DNA of 64,000 nucleotides from Bacillus sp. JCM 19058 (GTDB lineage: Bacteria > Bacillota > Bacilli > Bacillales_H > Bacillaceae_D): assembly GCA_001310555.1 (NCBI GenBank), contig BAXO01000019.1:1-64000 (forward strand). The letters are read 5' to 3'. Of the stretch, positions 53,408-63,975 are shown piece by piece. The notes beneath the pieces were generated by a model, which ran no database searches, had not been told where the DNA came from, and was given only the letters and a program-made list of their open reading frames with translations. The stretch's first letter is position 1; the number at the start of each line of letters is the position of its first letter. The position numbers were made by a program, and so were the translations under genes.

Positions 53408-54642
53408 TCATTCAGTTTTATTGGTTATGATCACACGAGCCGAATCCTCACTTGACTCCAAGCGGATATCCGTCGGCCCATTGAGCTGAATCGGCAGCTC
53501 GTGCTCGCCGGTTCCTTCTTCGCTGACATCAACAAACGCTTGCAAATCGTTGTTATCCATTTTATCCAGCAGTGTTTTTGCAGCCAAAGCAGTCACTGTG
53601 ACTGTATTGGCTTGTCCTTCTGCAAACTTCACCTCGGTATCTTCCCCTTTTCCAACAATATCAACAGGCACTTCAGCCACTCAGACTCTGCTTCCTCTGC
53701 AAGATGCGGTGTAATTTGAACAGTTTCTGGTTCAACCCTTTCTACACCCGTAGGCAACGACAGCTCTTGTTCGATCGTTTCCCCATCACTAATCTCACTT
53801 AAATCAAGAACAATTCCATCCAAAACGTTTATCGAATCGATGACATCTTGCGGCCCATAAATGGTCGCTTCAGCGGGTTCAAGCTCAAGTGACTCCAAGC
53901 TCATTCCATCCGGCAGTTCTCCTTCTCGTTTTACTCGAATTGGAATTGTCTTGTTTGGGCTTGTTATAGGTACTCGTACATCGACGATCGATGGTTCAGT
54001 CGTCAAATCAAGCTCATTGCCATTACTATCATACAGCTTAACGGCAACAGTTGATTCAACAGCTGCATCTGCCCCTGCAACATCAACATACGCCTTGGCA
54101 CTGGCTACTCGGGAGACAATCCCTCTAGCTGCTGTTACAGCAACATTTACAGGTGATACGATTGGAGTTCCAACGGTATAGCCTCTTCAACCTCATCCGT
54201 ATTCTGCAATTCAACTGCGACGGGTAATGAAACGGTCTGCTTTTCTTGAAGCTCGACCCTGACGTACTGTGGATTAATCGATACCGTCAATTCTTTCGGA
54301 ATACCCCGATGCTGTACACCGACTGTATGAATCCCTTCCTCTCGCTCAGTAACATCGACATAAACTTCATAGTCTGAACGCGAAAATTGGAAGCGGGTCA
54401 ATGCGCTTTGTGGCCCTCGCAAATTTACTTGGACATGCTCCGTCGCATCGACAACCTCATAATTTTCTTCATCATAATAAACAGTCAGATCAACATCTTC
54501 CAACGTAGTATTCGAGCTCATCGTAGGCAAGACACCGGGCTGATTGCTAATGCTATCCATGTTTACCATTGTAAACAGCATCAGGGCAATAAAAAAAGGA
54601 AATAATTTTGACAAACCAATGGCTATTAAATAATTTATCCAT
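53408..54642 (-). CDS. cdaR: CdaR, YbbR-domain regulator of the c-di-AMP cyclase (frameshifted)
   Basis: About 411 residues: one N-terminal membrane helix ([20 protein letters not shown]) then extracytoplasmic YbbR repeats, e.g. [40 protein letters not shown] and [20 protein letters not shown]. It regulates CdaA at the membrane and links it to GlmM. Breaks lie at A7 (54591-54597, six needed), near 54180 and near 53660. The start overlaps the cdaA stop, showing co-translation. Confidence 0.92.
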
Positions 54643-55459
54643 TTTTCTTACCTCCCCATTGCCAGCGAGAAGCCGTCGATGGTTTAGTGTCTGTCAGTAA
54701 CTCATTTTCCAGTAGCGTACGCAATTGTTCTTCATCAACATCACGGTGGAGCTCTCCATTTTTTTGTCAATGAAGTCGTTCCGGTTTCTTCAGAAACGAT
54801 CAATGTAATACTGTCCGTTACTTCACTGATGCCGAGAGCAGCTCGATGCCTTGTCCCAAGTTCTTTTGAAATAAATGGATTCTCGGACAGGGGCAAATAG
54901 CATGCAGCTGCCAATATCGTGTTCTTTTTTTATAATAACTGCACCATCGTGTAAAGGAGAGTTCGGTATAAACGTATTTATGAGTAGTTCCGAGGTAAGG
55001 TTCGCATTCATTTGAATTCCTGTCTCCGCGTAATCACTCATCTGTGTCCCGTTCAATCGAAACTAACGCACCAATTCGCCTTTTTCCCATATAATTGACC
55101 GCCTTTAGCAACGCCTCGACGACCTTCTGGTTGTCTTCCTCTTGAGGTGCAGACCGAGAGGCAAACAGTCTGCCTCTTCCTAATTGCTCAAGCGCACGCC
55201 TCAGTTCCGGCTGGAAAATGATAATGATGGCGAGCAAACCGTAAGTAACTGTTTGCGTCATAATAAATTCAAGCGTACGCAGGCCAAAGAAGCTGCTCAA
55301 AAACCAAACAGCTAAAATTACAGTAATCCCTTTCAGCAGTTGGACAGCTCGTGTTCCACGAACCACCATGATAAGTTTGTATATTACAAAAGTTACAAGC
55401 AAAATATCGATAATTTGACCAAGATAATTTAACAAACGAAAGTCTTCGATCGGGAACAT
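54635..55459 (-). CDS. cdaA: Diadenylate cyclase CdaA (frameshifted)
   Basis: 274 residues, family length. Makes cyclic di-AMP from two ATP. Three membrane helices (FRLLNYLGQIIDILLVTFVI; LLKGITVILAVWFLSSFFGL; FIMTQTVTYGLLAIIIIFQP) precede the DAC domain, with the DGA motif in NSPLHDGAVIIKK and the RHR motif in LGTRHRAALGISEV. Breaks lie near 55040 and at T7 runs 54925-54931 and 54759-54765, each one base too long. The end WQWGGKKNG is typical. ATG at 55459 after GGAGGAAAG. Regulates potassium and cell-wall homeostasis. Confidence 0.94.
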
Positions 55460-55489
55460 CGCTTTCCTCCAAATGTTTAGCGTCAAAAA

Positions 55490-55915
55490 GACAGTAGCCT
55501 TCCCTTTTTTAGGCCAGATAGCAGACCTGATCGGTTGATCGTATCGCCACTATATTTTCTAGTCTTTGAAATATTTACTATATCATGCATCCAGAATGAC
55601 TTGAAACAAGCGGAAGTAAAGGGAGGGAAGGTCAAACAAAACACCTTCCCCTGTCTATTTTTACTTTCTATGCTGTTAGTTTTTCTAATTATATCATAAA
55701 GTAAGACTCGCATCAGGAGGTTTATCTCTTCCCCGAAGAAGGCTGTTTAGCTAGGCGTAAGTTGTGTATTCAGACTGTTAGAATTGAATGTCTATCTGAT
55801 TACCCAATGCTTTAGCCTGTTAAAAATCAGTCTACTTCCGATGAATGGCGCAGCTGAATTGGGTCACAAGCATTCTCATTCAGGAAGCATTGAGAGAAAT
55901 ATGGTGGAACGTAAT
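55490..55915. other. Intergenic region between rsiW and cdaA
   Basis: About 430 bases, longer than in Bacillus subtilis where the genes are close. It should contain a promoter for cdaA-cdaR-glmM. No gene or RNA is recognised. Confidence 0.4.
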
Positions 55916-55952
55916 AAAACCCCTTTTAGGTGCAGCACCTAAAAGGGGTTTT
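55916..55952. terminator. Bidirectional terminator after rsiW
   Basis: A perfect 18-bp stem with arms AAAACCCCTTTTAGGTGC and GCACCTAAAAGGGGTTTT, only 12 bases past the rsiW stop. It separates the sigW-rsiW transcript from cdaA-cdaR-glmM. Confidence 0.9.
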
Positions 55953-55964
55953 ATCAAGGATACT

Positions 55965-56594
55965 TTATTCTTCATCAACAACAGAGATAACTTCTGTAAA
56001 AAAGTTCTTTATATGGTACCAGACCCATTCAAGCGCCTGGTTTACCTCAGAGATTTCTCCAGAAACGGACCCTGCAGAAGCGTAAAACGGCTCACTGTTC
56101 ACAAGCAGGACATTTCCTCTAACCTCTCCTTCGATTTGCAGCTCTCCATTTCGAACGGTCAGATCGCCCTCAATCACTTCACCCTTCGGGACAACAACCA
56201 ATCCGCTCTTCTGGTCAATTTGCACATTACCTGAACTTTTAACTGATACTTGACCACCATTATAACCATTCCATACAGACGTAATACTTGTAGACATCAA
56301 TAACATAAAGATGACAGCTGCTACTAAAAGTGGATGCTTTCTCATCCATATCTTCCACTTTGATGTCGATTTCCGTTTTGGCAAATTTGCCATGACTTGA
56401 TTGGTAAATCCGACAGGAGCCTCAATATGCGAGGCGCTTTGAACAAAGGCAATAGCCTTCTTTAGCTCCCACATGTGTTCGGCACATTCCGGGCAGGTGG
56501 CAATATGACGGTCTAATTGCTGCTTCTCCTTCGCTGTCGCATCGCCGTCTAAATATTTATGAATTAATTTGCTGTATTGTTCATCACAGTTCAT
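55965..56594 (-). CDS. rsiW: Anti-sigma-W factor RsiW
   Basis: 209 residues, intact. The N-terminal zinc anti-sigma domain has HIATCPECAEHMW (H-x3-C-x2-C). One membrane helix (PLLVAAVIFMLLMSTSITSV) follows, then an extracytoplasmic domain ending NFFTEVISVVDEE. It holds SigW at the membrane until regulated proteolysis under envelope stress. It starts 14 bases after sigW and is co-transcribed. Confidence 0.95.
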   Translation of the reverse strand: MNCDEQYSKLIHKYLDGDATAKEKQQLDRHIATCPECAEHMWELKKAIAFVQSASHIEAPVGFTNQVMANLPKRKSTSKWKIWMRKHPLLVAAVIFMLLMSTSITSVWNGYNGGQVSVKSSGNVQIDQKSGLVVVPKGEVIEGDLTVRNGELQIEGEVRGNVLLVNSEPFYASAGSVSGEISEVNQALEWVWYHIKNFFTEVISVVDEE

Positions 56595-56608
56595 AAGGTT
56601 CTCCCCCT

Positions 56609-57171
56609 TTACATTTTCCTCATCCGTTTTCTCAATGCCTCACGTCCACGATGAATCCTCGTTTTCACAGTGGATACAGGCATATCGAGAATTTCACTGA
56701 TTTCCTTAAGCGAGAGATCTTCAATATATTTTAATATGATAGCCGTTCGATATTTAGGAGGCAATTGAGCGATTTCCGCCTGAATCCATTGCTGTAATTC
56801 TAGTGTAACCACTTGGTCTTCAGGTAATTCCTGATTGGCAGCTAGCTGAGATTCATAAGTCAGACCCTCTGCCCCCTTGACTTCCTCCTGTAAATAAAAG
56901 TCGGGCTTTTTCTTCCTGATCTATCGATCGCTACATTAGTAGCTATCCGAAACAGCCAAGTAGAAAACTTCCTTTGTGTATCAAATCGATCAATGTTCGT
57001 ATAAGCGCGGAGAAAAGCTTCTTGAGAGATGTCTTGCGCTTCATGAACATTTCCGACCATTCGATATGCGACTTGATATACTTTATCCTTATATAATTCT
57101 ACAAGCTCAGCAAAAGCCTGCTCATCACCTTTCTTCACTTCACGAATGACTCGCTTGACTACTGTATCCAT
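56609..57171 (-). CDS. sigW: ECF sigma factor SigW (frameshifted)
   Basis: 187 residues, family length. Region 2: AYRMVGNVHEAQDISQEAFL and RKFSTWLFRIATNVAID; region 4: LPPKYRTAIILKYIEDLSLK, EISEILDMPVSTVKTRIHRG. It directs the envelope-stress and antimicrobial-peptide regulon. The frame breaks near 56920 (AIDR-LRKKKPDFYLQEEVKG); one base is missing. An exact sigma-W promoter precedes it, so it is autoregulated. Confidence 0.94.
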
Positions 57172-57205
57172 CTTTTATACCTCTACATCCAATCTCTATT
57201 TCGTT

Positions 57206-57231
57206 TACGGCTCATCAGCCGTTACGTTTCA
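57206..57231 (-). promoter_or_regulatory. Sigma-W promoter of sigW
   Basis: On the minus strand TGAAAC (57231-57226), 16 bases, then CGTA (57209-57206). This is the sigma-W consensus TGAAAC-N16-CGTA exactly, about 35 bases before the sigW start. Confidence 0.9.
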
Positions 57232-57369
57232 CTTTTTAATCGATATTCTCTATTTTAACATGAAAAATTCAAAAAACTGTACCAATTTATGTTTTAATTC
57301 ATGGAAATAGGGTATGAGTTAGATAGAAAATATAACATAAAAGCAATTTAACTTTTGCGAGAAGGGAAT

Positions 57370-57567
57370 GTGCATATTTTGACAAAGGAGCAAATGGTTT
57401 TAAAATTACTGCAAGATATAGAAGAAAACCGCCAAGCTTTACACCAAATCACTATGGACCAAGAGCTTCATTCCTATGATGTCATCTCTTTTAGCCAAAA
57501 GCTAGATAGACTTTTAAACGAATATGATTATTTACTTAAAACGCGAAGCTCAAAGACCCTGGCTTAA
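57370..57567 (+). CDS. Spo0E-like aspartyl-phosphate phosphatase family protein
   Basis: About 65 residues. The Spo0E signature is visible: QDIEENRQALHQIT then VISFSQKLDRLLNEYDYL (S-Q-x-L-D-x-L-x-x-x-Y). Members remove phosphate from Spo0A and delay sporulation, though many small paralogues differ. Start uncertain (GTG 57370 or TTG 57379; AGAAGGGAAT lies just before). A terminator overlaps its end. Confidence 0.75.
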   Translation: MHILTKEQMVLKLLQDIEENRQALHQITMDQELHSYDVISFSQKLDRLLNEYDYLLKTRSSKTLA

Positions 57568-57582
57568 GTAGCCAGGGTCTTT
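57553..57582 (+). terminator. Terminator of the Spo0E-like gene
   Basis: A perfect 11-bp stem AAGACCCTGGC / GCCAGGGTCTT with loop TTAAGTA followed by T. It overlaps the last codons. Confidence 0.85.
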
Positions 57583-57609
57583 GCTAAATGAGGCTTTTTA
57601 AATTCAAAA

Positions 57610-57681
57610 CTGGGCTAGCTGGATTCGAACCAGCGCATGACGGAGTCAAAGTCCGTTGCCTTACCGCTTGGCTATAGCCCA
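57610..57681 (-). tRNA. tRNA-Gln (TTG)
   Basis: 72 bases, cloverleaf complete: acceptor TGGGCTA / TAGCCCA, anticodon loop CTTTGAC with TTG, T-arm GGTTCGAATCC. CCA is not encoded. Confidence 0.95.
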
Positions 57682-57687
57682 ATAAAG

Positions 57688-57769
57688 TGGAGGGGGACGG
57701 ATTCGAACCGCCGAACCCTGAGGGAGCGGATTTACAGTCCGCCGCGTTTAGCCACTTCGCTACCCCTCC
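57688..57769 (-). tRNA. tRNA-Tyr (GTA)
   Basis: 82 bases, class II with long variable arm. Acceptor GGAGGGG / CCCCTCC, anticodon GTA in CTGTAAA, T-arm GGTTCGAATCC. Confidence 0.95.
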
Positions 57770-57825
57770 ATAATAGAAAACAAAATAATGTGGATGAATC
57801 TAACCTCTATTGCTTATTTCAATTA

Positions 57826-57897
57826 TGACCCGTACGGGATTCGAACCCGTGTTACCGCCGTGAAAGGGCGGTGTCTTAACCACTTGACCAACGGGCC
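57826..57897 (-). tRNA. tRNA-Glu (TTC)
   Basis: 72 bases. Acceptor GGCCCGT / ACGGGTC, anticodon loop CTTTCAC with TTC, T-arm GGGTTCGAATCCC. The three tRNAs form a minus-strand cluster; their promoter lies past 57900. Confidence 0.95.
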
Positions 57898-57983
57898 CAT
57901 TTTAACTGACAAAGAATATTATAACTAATAGACAGCTATAACACAACCCAATTTTTGATTTTATAGCTATTTTTAAATATAGG

Positions 57984-58229
57984 TTGAAAAAGGGAACGTA
58001 CATTCGATATAATGTTTTTAACCATTTCTCGTATACGAAGGATATGTGTCAAATGCGAAGGAAATCGACAAAACCACATGATGATTTACTCTACCTTCTT
58101 GAATATGTTCGCTCGACCGCAAAACATGAAACTCGTCTTGAGGTTGCCGAGTGCATGCTTGATTACGGTATAGATATCCAATTGATTGGTGCCGTTACTG
58201 GTTTAAAACAAGAACAGATAAAGAACTAA
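57984..58229 (+). CDS. Small hypothetical protein
   Basis: Up to 81 residues; a likely start is the later Met of MRRKSTKPHDDLLYLLEYVR. The end GIDIQLIGAVTGLKQEQIKN resembles the helical tail motif (I-x-x-x-T-G-L-x-x-x-x-I) of Rpn/PD-(D/E)XK transposase-like proteins, but no nuclease residues are present. A relic of such a gene or a small helical protein; function unknown. Confidence 0.4.
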   Translation: MKKGTYIRYNVFNHFSYTKDMCQMRRKSTKPHDDLLYLLEYVRSTAKHETRLEVAECMLDYGIDIQLIGAVTGLKQEQIKN

Positions 58230-58390
58230 CCTTTTCTAAAGTGGCACTGAGAAGAGCTTTCTTTCCTATGACCGACGAAACCCCTACATTTTTCATAAAC
58301 CCACCATAGTGAAAAATTCCACATTTACCTAAAGCCACCCCTGCGTACCTTGCATAAGCTGTACTATCTCCACTTGAAAGGTGGTGTTTT

Positions 58391-58564
58391 ATGGGACTGT
58401 TCGGAGGTTTCGGTTGCTGCGGTGATGGATACGGATACGGCGGCGGCTATGGCGGCGGATACGGCGGCTATGGCTATTCAGGTGGATTCGGCTGCGGAGG
58501 CGGCTTTGCTTTAATCGTCGTCTTGTTTATTTTGTTAATCATTATCGGCGCATCTTTCTGTTAA
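58391..58564 (+). CDS. YjcZ-family small glycine-rich membrane protein
   Basis: 57 residues. The N-terminal 37 are rich in Gly, Tyr and Cys ([17 protein letters not shown]), followed by one membrane helix [19 protein letters not shown], the conserved YjcZ end. Members are common, often multicopy, in Bacillaceae and are made during sporulation; their function is not known. Start ATG after GAAAGGTGGTG. It is too short for many gene callers and stands alone. Confidence 0.88.
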   Translation: MGLFGGFGCCGDGYGYGGGYGGGYGGYGYSGGFGCGGGFALIVVLFILLIIIGASFC

Positions 58565-58725
58565 TAGTAGCTATTTGAGCTAACCGTGCTCAGGCAAATC
58601 CAACCCTCATTTGGTCAAGCGGGCCAGTCGAGGTTGGAGCTTTTCAAGCTTAATGATAATCGATTGATTTTTCTCATTTACAATTATAGTATACGAATAA
58701 GTCCAACGATAAGGAGTATGTAACG

Positions 58726-59793
58726 ATGGAGTTTGAAAAGCTCAGAATTGGTATTCTTGGATGCGGAACGATTTCACAAGCTGCACATATAGACGCATGC
58801 CGAAAAGGCAAAAACGTAGAGTTGTATGCTTTGTGTGACGTTGCAGCAGATTTACTAAACAGGGTTTCAGAAGTTCATAAACCGAAATTCTCGTATACTA
58901 ATTATGAGAAAATGCTCCAAAATGAACAGATTGATGCCATTATAATTGGTATCGCTGACCCGTTACATATCAGCGCCGCCATTAAAGCTCTAAAGGCCGG
59001 AAAGCATGTGCTAGTCGAAAAGCCGGTAGGCGTTACGGTCGAAGAATGCGTTGCATTAAAAGAAGTTGTACAAGCTTCAAGCTTAGTTCTTCAAGTCGGT
59101 CATATGAAAAGGTTTGATGAAGGGATAGCAACTGCAAGGGATTTCGTCAAAAATGATCTCGGAGAATTATTAGCATTAAAAGCATGGTACGGCGATGGCT
59201 TTGAAAGATATACTGTTACCAACAATGTTATGCCTATTATCGAACAAAGCGAGCAATCTATTAAACCAGCATACGATATCAAAGCGAATAAAAAACAATA
59301 TTATATGCTTGCCCACGGCAGCCATTTAGTAGATACCGCCAGATTTTTTGGTGGAAATATAGTGAGTGTTCATGCCTATCATACGGAAAGGTTCGGTGCA
59401 CATAATTGGTTAGCGACAATAGAGTTTGAGAACGGGACCTTTGGTCAATTGGACTTAACCGTAGGCGTAAGGATGGATTGGCATGAAGGTTTCCAAATTT
59501 ATGGCGAATACGGGAGTGTTATCGGCAAAACCTATAACCCTTGGTTATTTAAATCAAGCGATGTAGATATTTTCTCATCAAAAGACGGTCACTATCATCG
59601 TCCTTTAGCATCTGACGGACACGTTTACCGCCGACAGTTGGAAGGGTTTGCAGATACCATTTTACGTCAACAACCGATGCACGGAGCATCCATTGAGGAT
59701 GGTCTAGCAAATATGAGAGCAATGGTCGCATTGTCCCGCTCAGTGGATACAGGAGAGCGCATCTACTTGTCTGAAGTGAGAGGAGGGGTCTAA
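58726..59793 (+). CDS. Gfo/Idh/MocA-family oxidoreductase
   Basis: 355 residues, intact. Rossmann motif GILGCGTISQAAHIDACRKG near the N-terminus, AIIIGIADPLHISAAIKALK, and VLVEKPVGVTVEECV with the EKP Lys. The catalytic region has YMLAHGSHLVDTARFFGGNI. It oxidises or reduces a sugar, inositol or sugar acid with NAD(P). The stop overlaps the start of the isomerase gene (TAATG), so the two are translationally coupled and probably act on one substrate. AAGGAG precedes the ATG. Confidence 0.88.
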   Translation: MEFEKLRIGILGCGTISQAAHIDACRKGKNVELYALCDVAADLLNRVSEVHKPKFSYTNYEKMLQNEQIDAIIIGIADPLHISAAIKALKAGKHVLVEKPVGVTVEECVALKEVVQASSLVLQVGHMKRFDEGIATARDFVKNDLGELLALKAWYGDGFERYTVTNNVMPIIEQSEQSIKPAYDIKANKKQYYMLAHGSHLVDTARFFGGNIVSVHAYHTERFGAHNWLATIEFENGTFGQLDLTVGVRMDWHEGFQIYGEYGSVIGKTYNPWLFKSSDVDIFSSKDGHYHRPLASDGHVYRRQLEGFADTILRQQPMHGASIEDGLANMRAMVALSRSVDTGERIYLSEVRGGV

Positions 59794-60616
59794 TGGACAT
59801 TGGCATTTTTTTTCGAAGGTGTTAAAAAGGAGTAGTTTGCGTGAAGTTCTTTATGCCGTCCAGAATCATCAGATGAACAGTATCCAGTTTAACTTGTCCT
59901 GTGCCTCCCTTCCGTCATTACCTCGTGAATTAGCTGAGTCCGAGTTGATTCACTTACACGATACGCTAAGTCAATCAGGCATCAAGGTAGCCGCAGTGTC
60001 AGGAACATTCAACATGATACACCCAATACATGAACAAAGAGAACTTGGATTAATCGGATTGGAAACGATCGCAAAGGCAGCGCATCTAATTGGGACAAAC
60101 GTAATTACACTTTGCACAGGGAGCAGAGACGGTCATAATATGTGGAGTTTTCACCCAGAAAATAACTCCGAAAAAGCCTGGACTGAATTGCTCGTAATGA
60201 TGGAAAAAGCTCTTAAAATAGCCGAGAAATATAATGTTATTTTAGGCGTTGAACCGGAGCTCTCTAACGTCGTCAACACGGCAGAGAAAGCAAAAAAGCT
60301 GTTAGATCTCTTTCCATCAGAACGCCTGAAAATAATTATGGATGGTGCCAATTTAATTCCGCTCCACCAAACAGTCGAAACACATTCTATACTGAACGAG
60401 GCGTTTGATTTGTTAGGAGATCATATCGTCTTAGCACACGCGAAGGATTTTTCCATCGAGCAAGGTGCCTTTGTCGCGGCAGGACAAGGTGATTTCGATT
60501 ACGATCATTACATTTCTTTATTAAAATCCGTTCACTATAATGGTTCGCTCATTTTACACAGCTTAAATGAAGAGCAAGTGCCTGAAAGCTACTCCTTTTT
60601 AGAAAAATTGCTCTAG
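59793..60616 (+). CDS. Sugar phosphate isomerase/epimerase, TIM barrel (frameshifted at start)
   Basis: About 274 residues of the AP endonuclease family 2 / IolE-IolI type barrel. Metal ligands are expected in ILGVEPELSNVV (Glu), RLKIIMDGANLIP (Asp), DHIVLAHAKDFS (His) and SLILHSLNEEQV (final). The true start is ATG 59793, overlapping the preceding stop; the frame shifts at T8 (59806-59813) into MLKRSSLREVLYAV. It likely acts on the product of the dehydrogenase. No terminator until 60674. Confidence 0.85.
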
Positions 60617-60673
60617 GTAACCCAGGCTCCTTCCCTCCGGTTTTAAATGCCCCATTACTTTAAATATGTCATC

Positions 60674-60712
60674 GAACCAGCATCTCACCTTCCCCAGGTG
60701 AAGCGCTGGTTC
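60674..60712. terminator. Terminator between the isomerase and SBP genes
   Basis: GAACCAGC / GCTGGTTC outer and TCACCT / AGGTGA inner stems around TCCCC; placed between two converging genes, probably working in both directions. Confidence 0.75.
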
Positions 60713-60738
60713 TTCAACCTTATTTACCCTCTCTTAAC

Positions 60739-62122
60739 TTACTCCTGTCCTTTTAATTCCTTTACAATCGCGGCATATTCTTCACCCATTTCCCGAATGT
60801 AGGTGATGACATCCTGCTCAGAGGTTAAAAACTCAGCAGACTTCGTAATCATAAAGCTATTGAATGGTTCATCGTACTGAGAGTATGGCGCTAGCCCAGC
60901 CAATGTTTGCCTGTATGGGGCCGTTGAGTTAAATGTCTGATTAAGGTCTTCGGTACTTACTGCTGTAAACTGCTCGAACGCCGTCTCACTTTCAATTGTT
61001 GGCGGACTTCCGGCGCGCGAAAGTGAGATTTGCCCTTCTTCAGAAGCTAAATATGCAATGACTGACCACGCGGCATCCTTGTTCTCACTATGCTTTACGA
61101 CATTAAATGGTAAAGCCCCCCAAGTCGGAGCAACATTCGGAAGATCTTCCCATGTTGGAACGGTTACCAAATCAAAGTTAAACCCTTCGACACGCGTCAA
61201 TAATTCAAACCACGGGGCATTAAGAACCCTCATCGCAATGTTTTGCTGTCCGGAATCAAAGCTATCCGGATTATTTTCTGGATCCGGGTTAATCATTCCG
61301 GGAATGGTTCTGTATCGATCAAGTAGATCAAAGAACTTCTTCGTATTTGGGTCATTTGCAAACAAAACGTCTCCCGCCTCCGGATCAGTACCTGGTACAC
61401 CTAGCTGCATAAAAGGTGTGGAGTTCGGATCAAGCTCTAAACCTTTGTATCGCACTCCATCTCTTTCCACCGTTAATTTCTGTGCAAGAGTTAACACTTC
61501 ATCCCAAGTCATATCGTCCTCAGGGTATTGTTCACCAAGTAAATCAAAAATATCTTTATTATAAAAGAGCGCCCTCACACTGTTTTCGATTGGCAATCCA
61601 TACAAGTGCCCTTCACCAAGCGGATCGATAGCTCGTAAATTTTCAATAATGCCTTCCTGAAATACATTTAAATCGAAGTTCGTTTGTTCAATATATTCAT
61701 CGATCGGCATTAAAAAAATCGAGTTTTTCCACTAGCTCAATATTTGGACCTCCGACACTGATATCCGGGATTTCTCCTTTCGCAAACAACTCCTGGATAA
61801 ATTCAGAACCGGTCGGATTACCGCTTATTAGCTCCAGTGTAATATCCGGAAATGTTTCCTCTATTTGCTCCTTGTACCGGATTCGGAAGGTTTCTTCATC
61901 AATCCAGATCAGCATTTTTAATGTAACTGGTTCCCCGTCATATGCCCACGGTTCTCTAGGTGCTTCATTTTCTTTTTCCCCTGAAGATTCTTCCCTTTGG
62001 TCGGGATTTTCCTCTGTTCCTTCTGTCTCATCGGATGAACAACCGACAAACAAGATCACGATAAAGATAAACAATAAAGCGGATAAATACCTTTTTCTCG
62101 AATGATTTCTCATTATTTTCAT
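60739..62122 (-). CDS. ABC sugar-type solute-binding lipoprotein (frameshifted)
   Basis: About 461 residues. A lipoprotein signal: basic start KIMRNHSRKR, hydrophobic LSALLFIFIVILFVGCSS with lipobox Cys, then an acidic linker. The mature part is a bacterial extracellular solute-binding protein (family 1): LPIENSVRALFYNKDIFDLL, WDEVLTLAQKLT and AWSVIAYLASEEGQISLSRA. The frame breaks near 61705 in an A/T run. No permease genes are nearby in the window. It should deliver an oligosaccharide or sugar acid for the neighbouring enzymes. Confidence 0.85.
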
Positions 62123-62348
62123 CTCCCCTTCTGTTCTGTCTTTGAGAATTGACTAGCTAATTGAGCCTTCCCCCTTTCCGTATTTAGAATTTTCTAACAA
62201 ATAAAAAGCAAATTGTTGCTCGAATTAGAGAACGAAAGGTTTTTCAGCTTTAATTAAACGCTTATTTAGCCGCATTTTCATGGGATTTTATTTATTCAGA
62301 CCTAAGCACCCACCTCAAGTAAAGCGAAGGTGGGAGTTGTCAAGCAGA

Positions 62349-62367
62349 CGAAGGGGCCCCCCCTTCG
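62349..62367 (-). terminator. Hairpin between the FAD oxidoreductase and SBP genes
   Basis: CGAAGGGG / CCCCTTCG with loop CCC, 31 bases after the oxidoreductase stop. A second weaker stem (CCCACCT / AGGTGGG) lies at about 62310-62333. Confidence 0.65.
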
Positions 62368-62398
62368 GTTTAGCTCGGAACGTTCACGCTATGAGTGT

Positions 62399-63975
62399 TT
62401 ACACTGAGTGAATAGACGGCCAAGCCAGCTCGATGCCCGCATTTACCAAATGCCTTTGGAAATCCTGTAGTAACGCTTGATCGTTTCGAACTTGTCGTGG
62501 ATAATACTGATTTTTTATGCAATAGGCAGCTAAATATCCGCACACTTCGCCGATGTTCCATTCCACAGGGTGCAGTCGATAGCAGCCATTTGTAATATGA
62601 GTCACACCAAGGTTCTTTGATGCAGGAAGTAGATTATTAACTCTAATTGGAATTAGGCTTCCTAAAGGAATTTGGAATGGGAGACTTGAAATATCGATAA
62701 ACGTACGCAGACCAGTGCTTGGATGCAAATCAATACGATAGCTTCCGATGCCGACTGAATCATCAAAGGTTTCAGCTCCTGCCTCTCCCCTTACCTCCGT
62801 GCTTACGTGTTGCTCAACAACGGTGAATTCCGCCTTAATTCGTCTGGACTCACGAATATACGGATACATGGCTAGGCCATCACTGGTCCCAACAACGTCA
62901 GGCCGTAAGCGCAAGCCCGGATAACCTTGCTTTCCGTCAGGTCGGGGAGCCTCCGTTTGCATCCAATAAAGTAAAGAAAGGCTCAGTTGCTTTGCTTGAT
63001 GCAAGTGCTTTTCTTTCTCCTCCTCACTGACATCGATGATTGGCCCTAACCAATAATCGTTTTGCGGCCAGTTTACAAGCGAAATGTCGCCAGCGTAAAG
63101 CCCCTCTTCAAAGTTATCTTTATCAATCAGTCGACGGTAATTCCATAGAGAAAATTTACCTGCCTCCTGAAATAAACTATAGGTTATCGGATTTAACGAA
63201 ATCGGTTGAACACCCGTCCAATCCAGCTGCTTATTGGGCCAAAATTCAGCCTGATAGCTTTTCCAAAAATCATAGTTTTCTGGTTTTTCTATCGTGAAAT
63301 CGTATCCTTCAACATAATCAATAGGAAAACAATGAGTAATGGCTTGCATATCCATCGGATCAGACTCGCTTGCCAAGCGTGGGGTTCGCCTGTTTCTTTT
63401 TGTGATTCGGCACCCGTTACATATTCGACACCTGCTAAAGGCAAAACATCGCCACAATCAGTCGCATCTAAAAAGTACGGTGCTGTTAAAACACAAACTT
63501 GTTTCGTATTTACATGCTCGACCTCAACGGACGTTACATTATCTCCGTTTGTTTCCGCTGCCCTTACTTTCGTTTCTGTCATAATCATGAGTTTGCCACT
63601 ATTTACAAAAGGAGCTAGCATATCTTGAATAACCGCCAAAGCGACACGCGGTTCGTGCGAAATTCGACTGACATTCGCAGTACCAGGATTAAAACCTGTC
63701 ATCCGCCTCGCTTGCTCTGTTACTGGAAAGTTCCGGAGATAGTACTGTCTTACGCTATTTCTAAATTTTCGATAACTACGTGTACAGCCAAACTGCTCAA
63801 TCCAACGATGCTCATCCGGCGGAACTGCTTGATTGGTTAACTGTCCTCCAATCCAGCTAGTCTCCTCAGTCATGATTACTTTACAGCCTGCTTTTGCTGC
63901 AGCTAGTGCAGCTGCACACCCTCCTGTACTTCCTCCAATAATAACGATGTCTGCTGACTGCTCCTGTCTGAACAT
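62399..63975 (-). CDS. FAD-dependent oxidoreductase (FAD_oxidored family; frameshifted)
   Basis: About 525 residues. The dinucleotide motif is DIVIIGGSTGGCAAALAAAK at the N-terminus, followed by EETSWIGGQLTNQAVPPDEH and YFLDATDCGDVLPLAGVEYV. The second half has LDWTGVQPISLNPITYSLFQ and the C-terminal LGVTHITNGCYRLHPVEWNI. This family often lies in polysaccharide-use clusters and oxidises sugar-like compounds; precise activity unknown. The frame breaks between 63289 and 63457. The start is ATG 63975 with GGGGGATC upstream. Confidence 0.85.

Noticed and set aside
55845..56234. 129-codon plus-strand frame over rsiW
   Set aside because: It is antisense to an intact, well-conserved rsiW and passes through its terminator.
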